The notes under the pieces were generated by a model that had not been told where the DNA came from, did not search any database, and was given only the letters and a program-made list of their open reading frames with translations. Source: Flavobacterium sangjuense (GTDB taxonomy: Bacteria > Bacteroidota > Bacteroidia > Flavobacteriales > Flavobacteriaceae). Taken from it: a stretch of 64,000 nucleotides of DNA. A program made the translations under genes and the position numbers. The number at the start of each line of letters is the position of its first letter. The first letter of the stretch is position 1. Where the stretch lies: contig NZ_CP038810.1 of assembly GCF_004797125.1 (NCBI RefSeq), positions 2,232,001 through 2,296,000 of the forward strand. Reading direction: 5' to 3'. Positions 43,602 through 52,278 of this stretch are shown here, in pieces.

Positions 43602-46325
43602 ATGAACAAAACCGAACTATCGGAAACTTTACCTGACAATCCAACGGATTTGTTTTTTGAAATGTTTGAAAACAGCGCTATTGGTATGACTTTTACCGAT
43701 GCAAAAACGTCTCGCTTTCTCTATGTGAACAAATCGTTTCTGCATTGTTTTGGCTATACTAAAGCCGAAATCATGGGAAAAACGTCAACAGAATTGGGAA
43801 TCATTGCACCTGAAATTCGCGAGAAAATAACTTTACAGTTAAAAAGCACCGAGGTTTTAGACAATATCGAAATCAGTCTCAAAAATAAAAAAGGAAAATC
43901 CTTTTGGTTTCTCATTTCCATTCAAGTCATGAAATTAGGTGAAACGGAATGCATACATACTTCCTTTATTGACATCACCGAACAAAAGAAAACTACGGCC
44001 GAACTGGTGGTTGCCAATAAAGAACTGGCTTTTCAAAATGCCGAAAAAGAAAAACGCGCCGCTGAATTAGCCATTGCCAATATAGAACTCGAACACCAAA
44101 ACAGCGAAAAAGAAAAACGCGCAGAGGAATTACTCATCGCCAACAAAGAATTGGAATACCAAAACAAAATAAAAGAAAAACGGGCAGCCGAATTAATCAT
44201 TGCCAACAAAGAATTATTATTTCAAACCGGAGAAAAGCAAGATCGGGCAGATGAATTGGTAATAGCCGATAAAGAGCTTGATTTTCAAAATCAGGAAAAA
44301 GAAAAACGGGTTTCCGAAAACAAAGAACTCGAAGCCTATAATTACTCCTTAAAAGTAGCTTCGCAATATTCGTTAAGTCTTATCGAAGCCAGTCGGGATC
44401 CTTTGTTTACCATAAGCCCCAAGGGAAAAATTACCGATACGAATCAAGCTTCTGTCAGGGTAACCGGCGTTTCAAAAGAAGAACTAATTGGATCCGATTT
44501 TTTTGATTATTTTACAGAACCTGAAAAAGCAAAAAAAGTATACAAAGAAGTTTTTGATAAAGGATTTATCATCGATTATCCACTAGTCATTACCGATGGC
44601 GAATTGGTTCATGTACTGTTTAACGGCTCTGTTTATAAAGATGAAAAAGGAAATATTATTGGTGCCGTTGTAGTGGCTCGGGATATCACCGAACAAAAAA
44701 AGGCGGAAAAAGAATTAATTGAAGCCAAAACTTTTGCCGAACTGGCATCCTCTATTGCTGAAGAAGCCAAAATTATAGCAGAAGCAGCGACTACGAAAGC
44801 CAATGAAGCGGTAAAATCTAAACAACAGTTCTTGTCGAATATGAGTCACGAAATTCGGACTCCAATGAATGCCATCATCGGATTTACCAAAGTGGTGCTC
44901 AAAACCGAACTGACCGCCAAACAAAAAGAATACCTTACTGCTATTAAAATGAGTGGCGATGCCTTAATTGTACTTATCAATGACATTCTCGATTTAGCCA
45001 AAGTCGATGCCGGAAAAATGACTTTTGAAAAAACACCTTTCAAACTAAAGCTATCCATAAAAGCGATGTTGCATCTCTTTGAAACTAAGATTCAGGAGAA
45101 AAACTTAAAATTAGTTACACATTATGATGCCACTATTCCTGAGGTTTTAGTCGGCGATCCGGTGCGTTTACATCAAATCATACTGAATTTAGTTAGTAAT
45201 GCTGTTAAATTCACAAGCATAGGAAAAATAACAATCAGTGTAAAATTGGTTTCTGAAACCGATGACGATGTAGCCATACGATTTTCGGTAGCTGATACCG
45301 GCATTGGCATTAGCGAAACCAAAACAGATAAAATATTTGAAAACTTTCAACAGGCAACCAGCGGAACTTCCCGAATATTTGGCGGAACCGGTTTAGGACT
45401 AGCCATTGTAAAACAATTAGTAGAAGCTCAAAATGGAACAATTGAAGTAGAAAGTACAATTGGCAATGGCTCTACTTTTAGCTTTATGCTCTATTTTGAT
45501 AAAACCCATGTTGAAACCGTATTAGAACCCGAAATTTTCGAAATCGATACCGAAATAAAAGACACCAAAATATTAGTCGTAGAAGACATGGAACTAAATC
45601 AGTTGCTAATGAAAACGCTGCTGGACGATTTTGGTTTCGAATGTGAAATTGCTGCCAATGGCAAAATTGCCGTTGAAAAGCTGCAAAAAAACAAGTATGA
45701 TATTATTCTAATGGACTTGCAAATGCCCGAGATGAATGGCTTTGAAGCCACCGAATATATCAGACAAACGATGAAACTAACCTTGCCTATCATAGCCTTA
45801 ACCGCTGATGTAACTACGGTTGATGTGGCCAAATGCAAAGCCGTTGGCATGAACGATTATATTTCGAAACCGGTTGACGAGCGTTTGTTATACAGCAAAT
45901 TAATCACCTTTATAAAAAAACCAATCGCCATAATCGAAAATGAAATCAAAGGTAACAGACAAACCCAAACCATAAAATATGTGGATTTGAGTTATCTGAC
46001 ACAACTCACCAAAGCCAACCCGAAATTAATGACCGAAATGATACAGGTATATCTAAAACAAACACCGCCATTACTGCTCTCGATGAAGCAAAGTTTCCGG
46101 GATAAAGATTGGCCATTATTAAAAGCCACCGCACACAAAATAATACCTTCTTTTGCCATAATGGGCATCAATGTGCAATATGAAGAACTGGCTAAAAAGA
46201 TTCAGGATTATGCCGAAAAATTAGAACTGTCGGAAGAGTTAAATGATTTGGTCACAGAACTTGAAAAAGTATGCTTACAATCGTTTGTAGAATTAGAAAA
46301 TGAATTAATCCATTTAAAAAAATAA
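43602..46325 (+). CDS. Hybrid histidine kinase: PAS, heptad repeats, PAS, HisKA, HATPase, REC, HPt
   Basis: A 907-residue cytoplasmic kinase with no membrane helix. PAS 1 is about 16-128. Five 21-residue coiled-coil repeats cover about 133-237 ('AELVVANKELAFQNAEKEKR' type). PAS 2 is about 258-370. HisKA carries NMSHEIRTPMNAIIGF (His 416). The ATPase has N and G boxes (NLVSNAVKF, DTGIGI, GGTGLGLAI; about 515-635). The receiver holds the phospho-acceptor in ILMDLQMPEM (Asp about 705). The C-terminal HPt has 'ATAHKIIPSF' (His about 845). All phosphorelay residues are present. The start ATG at 43602 follows the AraC gene by 16 bp. It likely feeds a separate regulator, perhaps the receiver gene next door. 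The sensed signal is unknown. Confidence 0.92.
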   Translation: MNKTELSETLPDNPTDLFFEMFENSAIGMTFTDAKTSRFLYVNKSFLHCFGYTKAEIMGKTSTELGIIAPEIREKITLQLKSTEVLDNIEISLKNKKGKSFWFLISIQVMKLGETECIHTSFIDITEQKKTTAELVVANKELAFQNAEKEKRAAELAIANIELEHQNSEKEKRAEELLIANKELEYQNKIKEKRAAELIIANKELLFQTGEKQDRADELVIADKELDFQNQEKEKRVSENKELEAYNYSLKVASQYSLSLIEASRDPLFTISPKGKITDTNQASVRVTGVSKEELIGSDFFDYFTEPEKAKKVYKEVFDKGFIIDYPLVITDGELVHVLFNGSVYKDEKGNIIGAVVVARDITEQKKAEKELIEAKTFAELASSIAEEAKIIAEAATTKANEAVKSKQQFLSNMSHEIRTPMNAIIGFTKVVLKTELTAKQKEYLTAIKMSGDALIVLINDILDLAKVDAGKMTFEKTPFKLKLSIKAMLHLFETKIQEKNLKLVTHYDATIPEVLVGDPVRLHQIILNLVSNAVKFTSIGKITISVKLVSETDDDVAIRFSVADTGIGISETKTDKIFENFQQATSGTSRIFGGTGLGLAIVKQLVEAQNGTIEVESTIGNGSTFSFMLYFDKTHVETVLEPEIFEIDTEIKDTKILVVEDMELNQLLMKTLLDDFGFECEIAANGKIAVEKLQKNKYDIILMDLQMPEMNGFEATEYIRQTMKLTLPIIALTADVTTVDVAKCKAVGMNDYISKPVDERLLYSKLITFIKKPIAIIENEIKGNRQTQTIKYVDLSYLTQLTKANPKLMTEMIQVYLKQTPPLLLSMKQSFRDKDWPLLKATAHKIIPSFAIMGINVQYEELAKKIQDYAEKLELSEELNDLVTELEKVCLQSFVELENELIHLKK
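43998..44312 (+). repeat. Five 63-bp coding repeats (21-residue coiled-coil units) in the kinase
   Basis: Five tandem copies of a 21-codon unit (3 heptads) with pattern 'AxELxxANKELxxQNxEKxxR'. Each has variable positions but fixed length, so the linker between the two PAS domains is a register-preserving coiled coil. Confidence 0.8.
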
Positions 46326-46328
46326 GTT

Positions 46329-46763
46329 ATGAAAGCTGAACATAAAGTAAAACTCTTCCTGGTCGATGATGATGCCGTTTTCTTAAAATCATTGGAGATA
46401 CAATTTATGGAACATACCAATTTTGATGTAGAAACCTTTTCAACCGGAGAATTGTGCATTCAAAATTTAGCCAAAAAGCCCGATGTCATTGTATTGGATT
46501 ACCATCTGGATGGAGTAGTAAAAAATGCTATAAACGGAATGCAAACTTTAGATATAATCAAAGATACCAATGGCGGCATTCCTGTAATCATGCTATCGAG
46601 TCAAGATAAGATTGAAGTGGCGGTAAGTTGCATGCATCACAAAGCATTTGATTATGTTGTGAAAAGTGAAACCGCTTTTATTCGTTTGCAAAAGGTAATT
46701 TCCAACATCTTTAAATACCAAAAAATGGAAAAAGAACTCAGTTGGTATATGGACCGCATGTAA
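46329..46763 (+). CDS. Single-domain response regulator (receiver only)
   Basis: A 144-residue CheY-like receiver: 'VKLFLVDDDAVFLKSLE' (acidic pocket), VIVLDYHLDG (phospho-acceptor Asp), 'PVIMLSSQDK' (switch Ser) and 'FDYVVKSE' (conserved Lys). There is no output domain. It starts 3 bp after the hybrid kinase stop codon, so the pair is co-translated. The kinase HPt domain may pass phosphate to it. The extra C-terminal helix (about 120-144) is unusual for CheY-type proteins and might bind a partner. Downstream target is unknown. Confidence 0.9.
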   Translation: MKAEHKVKLFLVDDDAVFLKSLEIQFMEHTNFDVETFSTGELCIQNLAKKPDVIVLDYHLDGVVKNAINGMQTLDIIKDTNGGIPVIMLSSQDKIEVAVSCMHHKAFDYVVKSETAFIRLQKVISNIFKYQKMEKELSWYMDRM

Positions 46764-46775
46764 TCCCTAGACAAT

Positions 46776-46841
46776 GTGTGAATTATAAAAAATAATGCAT
46801 AAATTTTATAATCGATTATTACCGCTTCTATGGCAACTTTG
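46776..46841 (+). promoter_or_regulatory. Shared upstream element R3 with -7-like box
   Basis: GTGTGAATTATAAAA at 46776 lies with its GTGA exactly 60 bp before TTTG at 46838-46841 (context CAACTTTGTAAT). A TTTTATAATCGA block lies between. It precedes the 128-residue gene at 46900. Confidence 0.68.
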
Positions 46842-46899
46842 TAATACTAAAATAAACTTCTAGTAATAACTTTATTAGAGTTAGTAAAACAAAATCAAC

Positions 46900-47286
46900 A
46901 TGGAAACTACAGCAAAAAAAATCGGCATTTGGATGGATCATTCCATTGCTCATTTAATGGAATTTTCAAGCAATCCGTTTGAAGTTCAAACTATCGAATC
47001 CAATTTTACACATCAGGAAAAAATGGAAAGCCTTCTAAAAGGCGAGGATCATTTGCACAATAAAGAGCAACAGAAACAATCCAAATATTATAATAAACTG
47101 TTGGCTGCTGTCAAAAAGTATAATGAAGTTATTCTCTTTGGTCCAACCAATGCCAAAGAAGAACTTTTCAATGTTATAGTGGCCGATGCCCGTTTCCATA
47201 ATATTAAAATCCAGGTAAAGCAAACCGATAAAATGACGCCAAGAGAACAACATGCTTTTGTCAGAGACTTTTTTTCGAATAAATAA
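46900..47286 (+). CDS. Small cytoplasmic protein, possibly release-factor-like (baeRF) fold
   Basis: A 128-residue soluble protein with 'KKIGIWMDHSIAHLMEF' at the start, a polar middle and 'KYYNKLLAAVKKYNEVILFGPTNAKEELFNVIV' followed by 'IKIQVKQTDKMTPREQHAFVRDFF'. The 'ILFGP..AK.EL' segment and strand-helix order recall domain 3 of eRF1 and the bacterial/archaeal release-factor-like families; this is my reading, not proven. It lies under element R3 and is followed by a DUF892-like gene 13 bp later, so it is likely stress-linked. Confidence 0.6.
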   Translation: METTAKKIGIWMDHSIAHLMEFSSNPFEVQTIESNFTHQEKMESLLKGEDHLHNKEQQKQSKYYNKLLAAVKKYNEVILFGPTNAKEELFNVIVADARFHNIKIQVKQTDKMTPREQHAFVRDFFSNK

Positions 47287-47299
47287 ATTCAAAAACGAA

Positions 47300-47638
47300 A
47301 TGAAGATGAAGAACAGAGCAAGCAATTTTCTGACCAGAACTTCCCATGACCAGGTTAAAAGTATGGCCGATAAGAAGAAACATTTCGCTACTAAAGCTTT
47401 GTGTGAAGAGGCTATGAATGAATTAAAAAAAATCTATTGGCATGAAAAACAACTTTTGGTTGTCGTTCCAATCTTAATGAGAAGTGCTACCACATTTGAA
47501 TTAGTAGAATCGCTTACCTTACTTTCAGACTATACAGGAGAACATATTAATTTACTGGAAAGCAAATTTCCGGAGATTAATAAAATCCCAAAGATAAAAA
47601 AAGCATACAAAGCCGTCACTTATGAAAATATAGTGTGA
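47300..47638 (+). CDS. Half-length DUF892 (YciF-like) ferritin-fold protein
   Basis: About 112 residues. Residues about 40-95 match the first helical hairpin of DUF892/YciF: 'ALCEEAMNELKKIYWHEKQLLVVVPILMRSATTFELVESLTLLSDYTGEHINLLE'. YciF proteins are about 165 residues with two hairpins and a metal centre; this one has only one hairpin and a short tail, so it could dimerise to form the bundle or be a decayed copy. The start is ATG 47300 or 47306, 13 bp after the preceding gene, in one operon under R3. A terminator follows about 110 bp later. Confidence 0.68.
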   Translation: MKMKNRASNFLTRTSHDQVKSMADKKKHFATKALCEEAMNELKKIYWHEKQLLVVVPILMRSATTFELVESLTLLSDYTGEHINLLESKFPEINKIPKIKKAYKAVTYENIV

Positions 47639-47750
47639 CTATAAAAATACTTCGATGAATACTGCATGCCATACAGTGTATAAATGTTAAAAATGTTTAG
47701 GTTGATTTTTTTGGTTAGTTGATGATAAGTGGGGAACACTTATTATCTAG

Positions 47751-47780
47751 CCCTGTCGCACTTAACGGCAGGGTTTTTTT
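47751..47780 (+). terminator. Terminator of the R3 operon
   Basis: CCCTGTCG pairs with CGGCAGGG around a 7-nt loop, with a T run after it. Confidence 0.8.
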
Positions 47781-47795
47781 GTCAATTTTTAAAAA

Positions 47796-47861
47796 GTGTG
47801 AATAACACAAACTATAATAATAGTTGTATAACACTATGGCAACCAATGTTAGTAACCTTTG
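47796..47861 (+). promoter_or_regulatory. Shared upstream element R4 with -7-like box
   Basis: GTGTGAATAACACAA at 47796 has its GTGA exactly 60 bp before TTTG at 47858 (AACCTTTGCC). The second block is ATAGTTGTATAACA, the clearest copy together with R5. It precedes the OmpA gene. Confidence 0.7.
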
Positions 47862-47886
47862 CCTTAAATAATAAAAAACTCAAAAC

Positions 47887-49341
47887 ATGAAAAAATTACT
47901 ACTCTTATGTATATGCCTGGCATCTACACTTACAACAAAAGCGCAAACCGAAGACAAGAAATGGAACGTTGGTCTTCATGGCGGAATCATTCAATACAAT
48001 GGAGATTTAGGCAGAGATTGGTACAAAACTGATAAAACCATGTATGGCTTTGCCGGTCTAAGTGTGTCAAGATATTTATGGAAATATATAGATATAAGCG
48101 CTCTATATACTCGTGGAACGCTAGGATACGACAGCGGTGTTACCGGATTTAAAAGTGATTACAGTTCAGCTTCCATTAATTTAAGATTAAACCTTATTGG
48201 ACCAGAATTTGCCGTTAGACCTTATGTATTTGGTGGTTGGGGTGGTATTCTTTTTGACAGACAACTTAACTTTCATAAACCAAAAATCGACACTACTTTT
48301 CCTGTAGTCGGTGGAGGTATTAATTTCAGATTATCTCCTGTAGTTTCACTTAACCTTCAGGAAACATTTGTATTTACCAATAACGATAGACGAGACGGAA
48401 TCGTAAATGGAAAAAAAGACGATTACTTGATGCACATGGCCGGATTGACATTCAATTTTGGAAGCAAAAAAGACGCTGATAATGATGGCGTTTCTGATAG
48501 TAAAGACAAATGTCCGGATACTCCGGCTGGTGTTTCCGTTGATAAAAAAGGATGTCCATTAGACCGTGATGGTGATGGTGTATATGATTATTTAGACTCT
48601 TGTCCAGATGTCGCAGGAAATGCACTTATGAATGGTTGCCCTGATAGAGATAATGACGGAGTTACAGATGCTGAAGATCGTTGCCCGGATACCAGAGGAA
48701 CAGTTGCGCTAAAAGGTTGCCCGGATGCTGATAATGATGGCGTAGCTGATTTAGATGATAAATGTCCAAACTCAACTCCGGGAAGCAAAGTTGATGCAGT
48801 CGGATGTGCTTTGGATAATGACAAAGATGGTGTCAATAACGACGAAGATCGTTGCCCTGATACTTATGGTCCGGTTAGTTTAAAAGGTTGCCCTGATACC
48901 GATGGCGATGGTATAGCCGATATTGATGATCGTTGTCCAAATGCCAAAGGAACTGCAGAAAATAAAGGTTGTCCGGAAATTGCCAAAAAAGACGTAGTAA
49001 GAATCACTTATATCGGAAGTAAAATTTTCTTCGAAAACAATAGTGATAAATTAAAAGTTGCTTCTTTAGTTTTATTAGATGAATTAGTTGCAATCCTTAA
49101 CAAGTATGATGCTGCCAATCTGACAATCGATGGTCATACCGACAGCAATGGTTCGGATGAATTCAATATGGTGCTATCACAAAAACGTACCAATTCTGTT
49201 CGGGCTTATTTAATCAGTAAAGGGGTTTCTGACTCTCATTTAACATCAACCGGATTTGGAGAAACCAAACCGATTGCGGATAACAAAACTTCTTTAGGAC
49301 GTTCAAAAAACCGTAGAGTGGAATTGAAAATTGCCTACTAA
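47887..49341 (+). CDS. OmpA-family protein with thrombospondin type 3 repeats
   Basis: A 484-residue outer-membrane protein. It has a signal peptide (1-20, LTTKAQ), an N-terminal beta-barrel-like region (about 25-195), six calcium-binding TSP3 repeats (about 196-370, 'DADNDGVSDSKDKCPDTPAG' type) and a C-terminal OmpA peptidoglycan-binding domain (about 375-484). The last has 'DGHTDSNGSDEFNMVLSQKR' and 'GFGETKPIADN'. It anchors the outer membrane to the cell wall. Its promoter element R4 makes it the main structural envelope gene in the shared set. A terminator follows. Confidence 0.93.
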   Translation: MKKLLLLCICLASTLTTKAQTEDKKWNVGLHGGIIQYNGDLGRDWYKTDKTMYGFAGLSVSRYLWKYIDISALYTRGTLGYDSGVTGFKSDYSSASINLRLNLIGPEFAVRPYVFGGWGGILFDRQLNFHKPKIDTTFPVVGGGINFRLSPVVSLNLQETFVFTNNDRRDGIVNGKKDDYLMHMAGLTFNFGSKKDADNDGVSDSKDKCPDTPAGVSVDKKGCPLDRDGDGVYDYLDSCPDVAGNALMNGCPDRDNDGVTDAEDRCPDTRGTVALKGCPDADNDGVADLDDKCPNSTPGSKVDAVGCALDNDKDGVNNDEDRCPDTYGPVSLKGCPDTDGDGIADIDDRCPNAKGTAENKGCPEIAKKDVVRITYIGSKIFFENNSDKLKVASLVLLDELVAILNKYDAANLTIDGHTDSNGSDEFNMVLSQKRTNSVRAYLISKGVSDSHLTSTGFGETKPIADNKTSLGRSKNRRVELKIAY

Positions 49342-49370
49342 CATATAAAATATTATGCCCTAGTTTTTTT

Positions 49371-49402
49371 AAAAGGTTGCCTCGTTGAGGCAGCCTTTTT
49401 TT
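49371..49402 (+). terminator. Terminator of the OmpA gene
   Basis: AAAAGGTTGCCTC pairs with GAGGCAGCCTTTT, loop GTT, then a T run. Confidence 0.85.
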
Positions 49403-49434
49403 ATTGACACCTATTGACTCACCCTTTACCGAAA

Positions 49435-49500
49435 GTGTGAATAATGCAACTTATACAAATAGTTGTATAACAACTATGTACCTAAATATTATGAAATTTA
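49435..49500 (+). promoter_or_regulatory. Shared upstream element R5 with -7-like box
   Basis: GTGTGAATAATGCAA at 49435 has its GTGA exactly 60 bp before TTTA at 49497. The second block, ATAGTTGTATAACAA, also forms a palindrome with the preceding TATACAA. It precedes the 106-residue gene at 49577. Confidence 0.68.
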
Positions 49501-49576
49501 TACCTGCGAATAAATCCTTTTTACTAACCAAAAAAGCAAAAAGGGAATTTTAATTAATCCTTAAAAAAATTAAATT

Positions 49577-49897
49577 ATGAAAACAATTTCAAAACTCAGA
49601 ATGGCGGTTGTAGCACTAACATTGGCTTGTACTGTACCGACATTTGCCGAACCGGTAACACCGGAAACTACATCAATCAGTAACAAAGCTGCAGAAGATG
49701 CTAAAACAGAAGTATTGCTCAACCGATTAAAAGAAATCAAAGATATGGATAAATCCAATCTAACAAGAGTTGAGAAAAAAGCATTACGTAAAGAAGTCAA
49801 AGAAATCAAAGCAACGATGAAAGCCAGCAACAACGGGGTTTATCTTTCTGTTGGAGCCATTATCATTATCATTTTATTATTGATTTTAATCTTATAG
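49577..49897 (+). CDS. Small exported protein with coiled middle and C-terminal membrane anchor
   Basis: A 106-residue protein. There is a signal peptide at residues 1-24 (TVPTFAEP) and a charged helical centre (about 38-80, 'LLNRLKEIKDMDKSNLTRVEKKALRKEVKEIK'). A C-terminal membrane helix lies at about 87-106 ('VYLSVGAIIIIILLLILIL'). The helical core would sit in the periplasm held at the inner membrane. I know this type from many Flavobacterium genomes but no function is recorded that I can name. It is transcribed alone under R5. Confidence 0.7.
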   Translation: MKTISKLRMAVVALTLACTVPTFAEPVTPETTSISNKAAEDAKTEVLLNRLKEIKDMDKSNLTRVEKKALRKEVKEIKATMKASNNGVYLSVGAIIIIILLLILIL

Positions 49898-50025
49898 TCA
49901 AAAAATACTTCGATGTACCTTTTTACGTTCTCATACCTTTAATTCTCTGAATCTTTTCAGAGAATTTTAGTTAAAAGCAGTGTCAAACAAATTTCTGTTT
50001 ACTACAAATTATAACTTATAGAACT

Positions 50026-50784
50026 ATGATTACTGCCTTAAAAAATATTTTCACTGATACCGGTAACATTACCTTATTTGCTGCAAGGTTTTTTAAAGAA
50101 GTCTTTAGACCACCTTTTCAGATAAATGAATTTATAAGACAGTGTTATGCTGTGGGCTATAAATCATTACCGTTGGTAACTATAACCGGTTTTATCATGG
50201 GTTTGGTGCTCACGATACAATCGCGTCCAACGATGGCAAAGTTTGGTGCCGAATCCTGGTTGCCAAGCATGGTCTCGCTTTCATTGATACGGGAAATTGC
50301 TCCTGTAATCACTGCCTTAATCTGTGCCGGAAAAATTGCTTCAGGCATTGGTGCCGAATTAGGTTCGATGAAAGTGACCGAGCAGATTGATGCTATGGAA
50401 GTTTCGGCTATTAATCCGTATAAGTATTTGGTAGTAACCCGAATATTAGCTACTACCATAATGATTCCCATTTTGGTTATTTATGCCGATTTTGTTGGGA
50501 TTTTTGGTGGATATATTGGCTATAACGTTCATGGCAATATGAGCATGTACCGCTACTTTGCCGGTGTTTTTGAACATTTGGAATTTCTCGATGTCATGCC
50601 TGCCACTATTAAAACCTTCTTCTTCGGGTTTTTCATTGGACTGATTGGCTGCTACAAAGGGTTCAATGCATCCAACGGAACTGCGAGTGTTGGTATTGCA
50701 GCCAACTCGGCAGTGGTAACCGCTTCACTTTCTATTTTTATTATTGATATGCTGGCCGTACAAATAACTGATTTATTTTTCTAA
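50026..50784 (+). CDS. mlaE: MlaE-type ABC transporter permease
   Basis: A 252-residue inner-membrane permease for lipid transport of the MlaE family, with five to six hydrophobic helices. Markers are 'SLPLVTITGFIMGLVLTIQSRPTM', 'REIAPVITALICAGKIASGIGAELGSMKVTEQIDAMEV' (the conserved coupling region) and 'TFFFGFFIGLIGCYKG'. It is followed without a gap by the ATPase (stop TAA and start ATG share one base) and by an MCE protein. There is no MlaB or MlaC gene here. It lies between shared-element units R5 and R6 but no GTGTGAAT element precedes it. Confidence 0.93.
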   Translation: MITALKNIFTDTGNITLFAARFFKEVFRPPFQINEFIRQCYAVGYKSLPLVTITGFIMGLVLTIQSRPTMAKFGAESWLPSMVSLSLIREIAPVITALICAGKIASGIGAELGSMKVTEQIDAMEVSAINPYKYLVVTRILATTIMIPILVIYADFVGIFGGYIGYNVHGNMSMYRYFAGVFEHLEFLDVMPATIKTFFFGFFIGLIGCYKGFNASNGTASVGIAANSAVVTASLSIFIIDMLAVQITDLFF

Positions 50785-51521
50785 TGGAACGAAATTCACC
50801 AGTCATAGCAATCACTAATCTACACAAAGCCTTTGGCGATAATGAAGTGCTGAATGGCGTCAATATCACCGTAAACAAAAGTGAAGATGTAGTAATCCTT
50901 GGTCGTTCAGGAACCGGAAAATCGGTGACGATTAAATGTTTAGTCGGATTGGAAAAAGCCGACCAGGGAGAAATAAAAGTCTTCGGTATCGATATCACCA
51001 AACTCAACAACAATGATCTCAATACCATCAGAGCGCGCATAGGTTTTATGTTTCAGAATGGAGCACTTTACGACTCCATGTCGGTAAGACAAAACCTGAC
51101 GTTTACCTTAAAACATCACGATAAGACAATCTCAAAAGAAGCTATTGAAACCCAAATAACAGAAGCCCTTCAGAGTGTAGGTTTATTGGAAGCGATTGAC
51201 AAAATGCCTTCTGAACTCTCGGGAGGTATGCGAAAGCGCATCGGTATGGCCAGAACATTAATCATCAAACCGGAAATCATATTGTATGACGAGCCTACTT
51301 CGGGACTGGATACTATAACGGCGAGAGAAATCAGTGAATTGATGGTTTCCATTCAGAAAGAATACAAAACCACTTCGCTCGTTATTACGCACGATATGGC
51401 TTGCGCCAAATTAACAGGCAATAGGATCCTGATTTTAAAAGATGGTGTCATTCATGCGGAAGGCACTTATACCGAATTGGAAAAAAGTAAAGACTCGTGG
51501 GTTAGGTCTTTTTTTATATAA
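50784..51521 (+). CDS. mlaF: MlaF-type ABC transporter ATPase
   Basis: A 245-residue ATP-binding subunit. Motifs are GRSGTGKSVT (Walker A), 'FMFQNGALYDSMSV' (Q-loop), ELSGGMRKRIGMAR (signature), 'EIILYDEPTSGLD' (Walker B) and 'VITHDMA' (H-loop). It energises retrograde or anterograde phospholipid movement across the envelope with MlaE and an MCE protein. Its ATG overlaps the last base of mlaE's stop codon, so translation is coupled; the MCE gene follows after 15 bp. Confidence 0.95.
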   Translation: MERNSPVIAITNLHKAFGDNEVLNGVNITVNKSEDVVILGRSGTGKSVTIKCLVGLEKADQGEIKVFGIDITKLNNNDLNTIRARIGFMFQNGALYDSMSVRQNLTFTLKHHDKTISKEAIETQITEALQSVGLLEAIDKMPSELSGGMRKRIGMARTLIIKPEIILYDEPTSGLDTITAREISELMVSIQKEYKTTSLVITHDMACAKLTGNRILILKDGVIHAEGTYTELEKSKDSWVRSFFI

Positions 51522-51536
51522 TTTAAAATAACAGCT

Positions 51537-52262
51537 ATGATAAAAAAAACAGGATATATATGGAAATTAGGCATGTTTGTCATTATTGGAGTACTACTTT
51601 TTATAATTGGCATCTATTTTATTGGTAAAAACAGAAATCTATTTGGTGAAACGTTTCAGTTAAAAGCAAACTTTAGTACTGTAAGTGGATTGAAAGTAGG
51701 CAACAATGTTCGCTTTTCAGGTATCAATATCGGTTCCGTAAAAGCTATCGAATTTGTTTCCGACACCTCGGTTGTGGTAATAGTAGTCATCAAAGAGGAA
51801 GTCCGCAAATACATCAAGACCGATGCCATGGCCAGTATTGGTTCTGACGGATTGATGGGAGATAAAGTATTGACCATTTCTCCGGGGACAAAGTCAAAAG
51901 TAATCGTGAAAAACAATGCTACCATCGCCTCAACCAAAGCCATCGAAATGGAAGACATTATGAAAAGTGTAAAAGTCAGTGTAGATAATGCACAGATAAT
52001 CACCTATGAACTGGCTGAATTCACATCCAAAATGAATAACAAAAACAGTATGCTTTCCAAGTTGGTAAACGACGATAAAATGGGTAAGTCACTTGATGCT
52101 ACACTTAATAATATGCAAAATGCAACCAAAGGCTTAAACGAAAATATGGAGGCTGCTAAACACAACATTCTTTTACGTGGTTATTTTAAGAAAAAAGAAA
52201 AAGAAGCCGCCAAAAAGAAAAAAGAACTCGAAGAACAAAAGCTTGAAAGCAAGAAAAAATAA
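51537..52262 (+). CDS. mlaD: MlaD/MCE-domain membrane protein
   Basis: A 241-residue protein with one N-terminal membrane helix (about 9-30) and a single MCE domain (about 37-118, 'ETFQLKANFSTVSGLKVGNNVRFSGINIGSVKAIEF', 'AMASIGSDGLMGDKVLTISPG'). A helical region and a lysine/glutamate-rich C-terminus ('KKKEKEAAKKKKELEEQKLE') follow. MCE hexamers form the periplasmic lipid channel of Mla complexes. It is the last gene of the operon with mlaE-mlaF. Confidence 0.92.
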   Translation: MIKKTGYIWKLGMFVIIGVLLFIIGIYFIGKNRNLFGETFQLKANFSTVSGLKVGNNVRFSGINIGSVKAIEFVSDTSVVVIVVIKEEVRKYIKTDAMASIGSDGLMGDKVLTISPGTKSKVIVKNNATIASTKAIEMEDIMKSVKVSVDNAQIITYELAEFTSKMNNKNSMLSKLVNDDKMGKSLDATLNNMQNATKGLNENMEAAKHNILLRGYFKKKEKEAAKKKKELEEQKLESKKK

Positions 52263-52278
52263 GCCGATTGCGCCTTAG

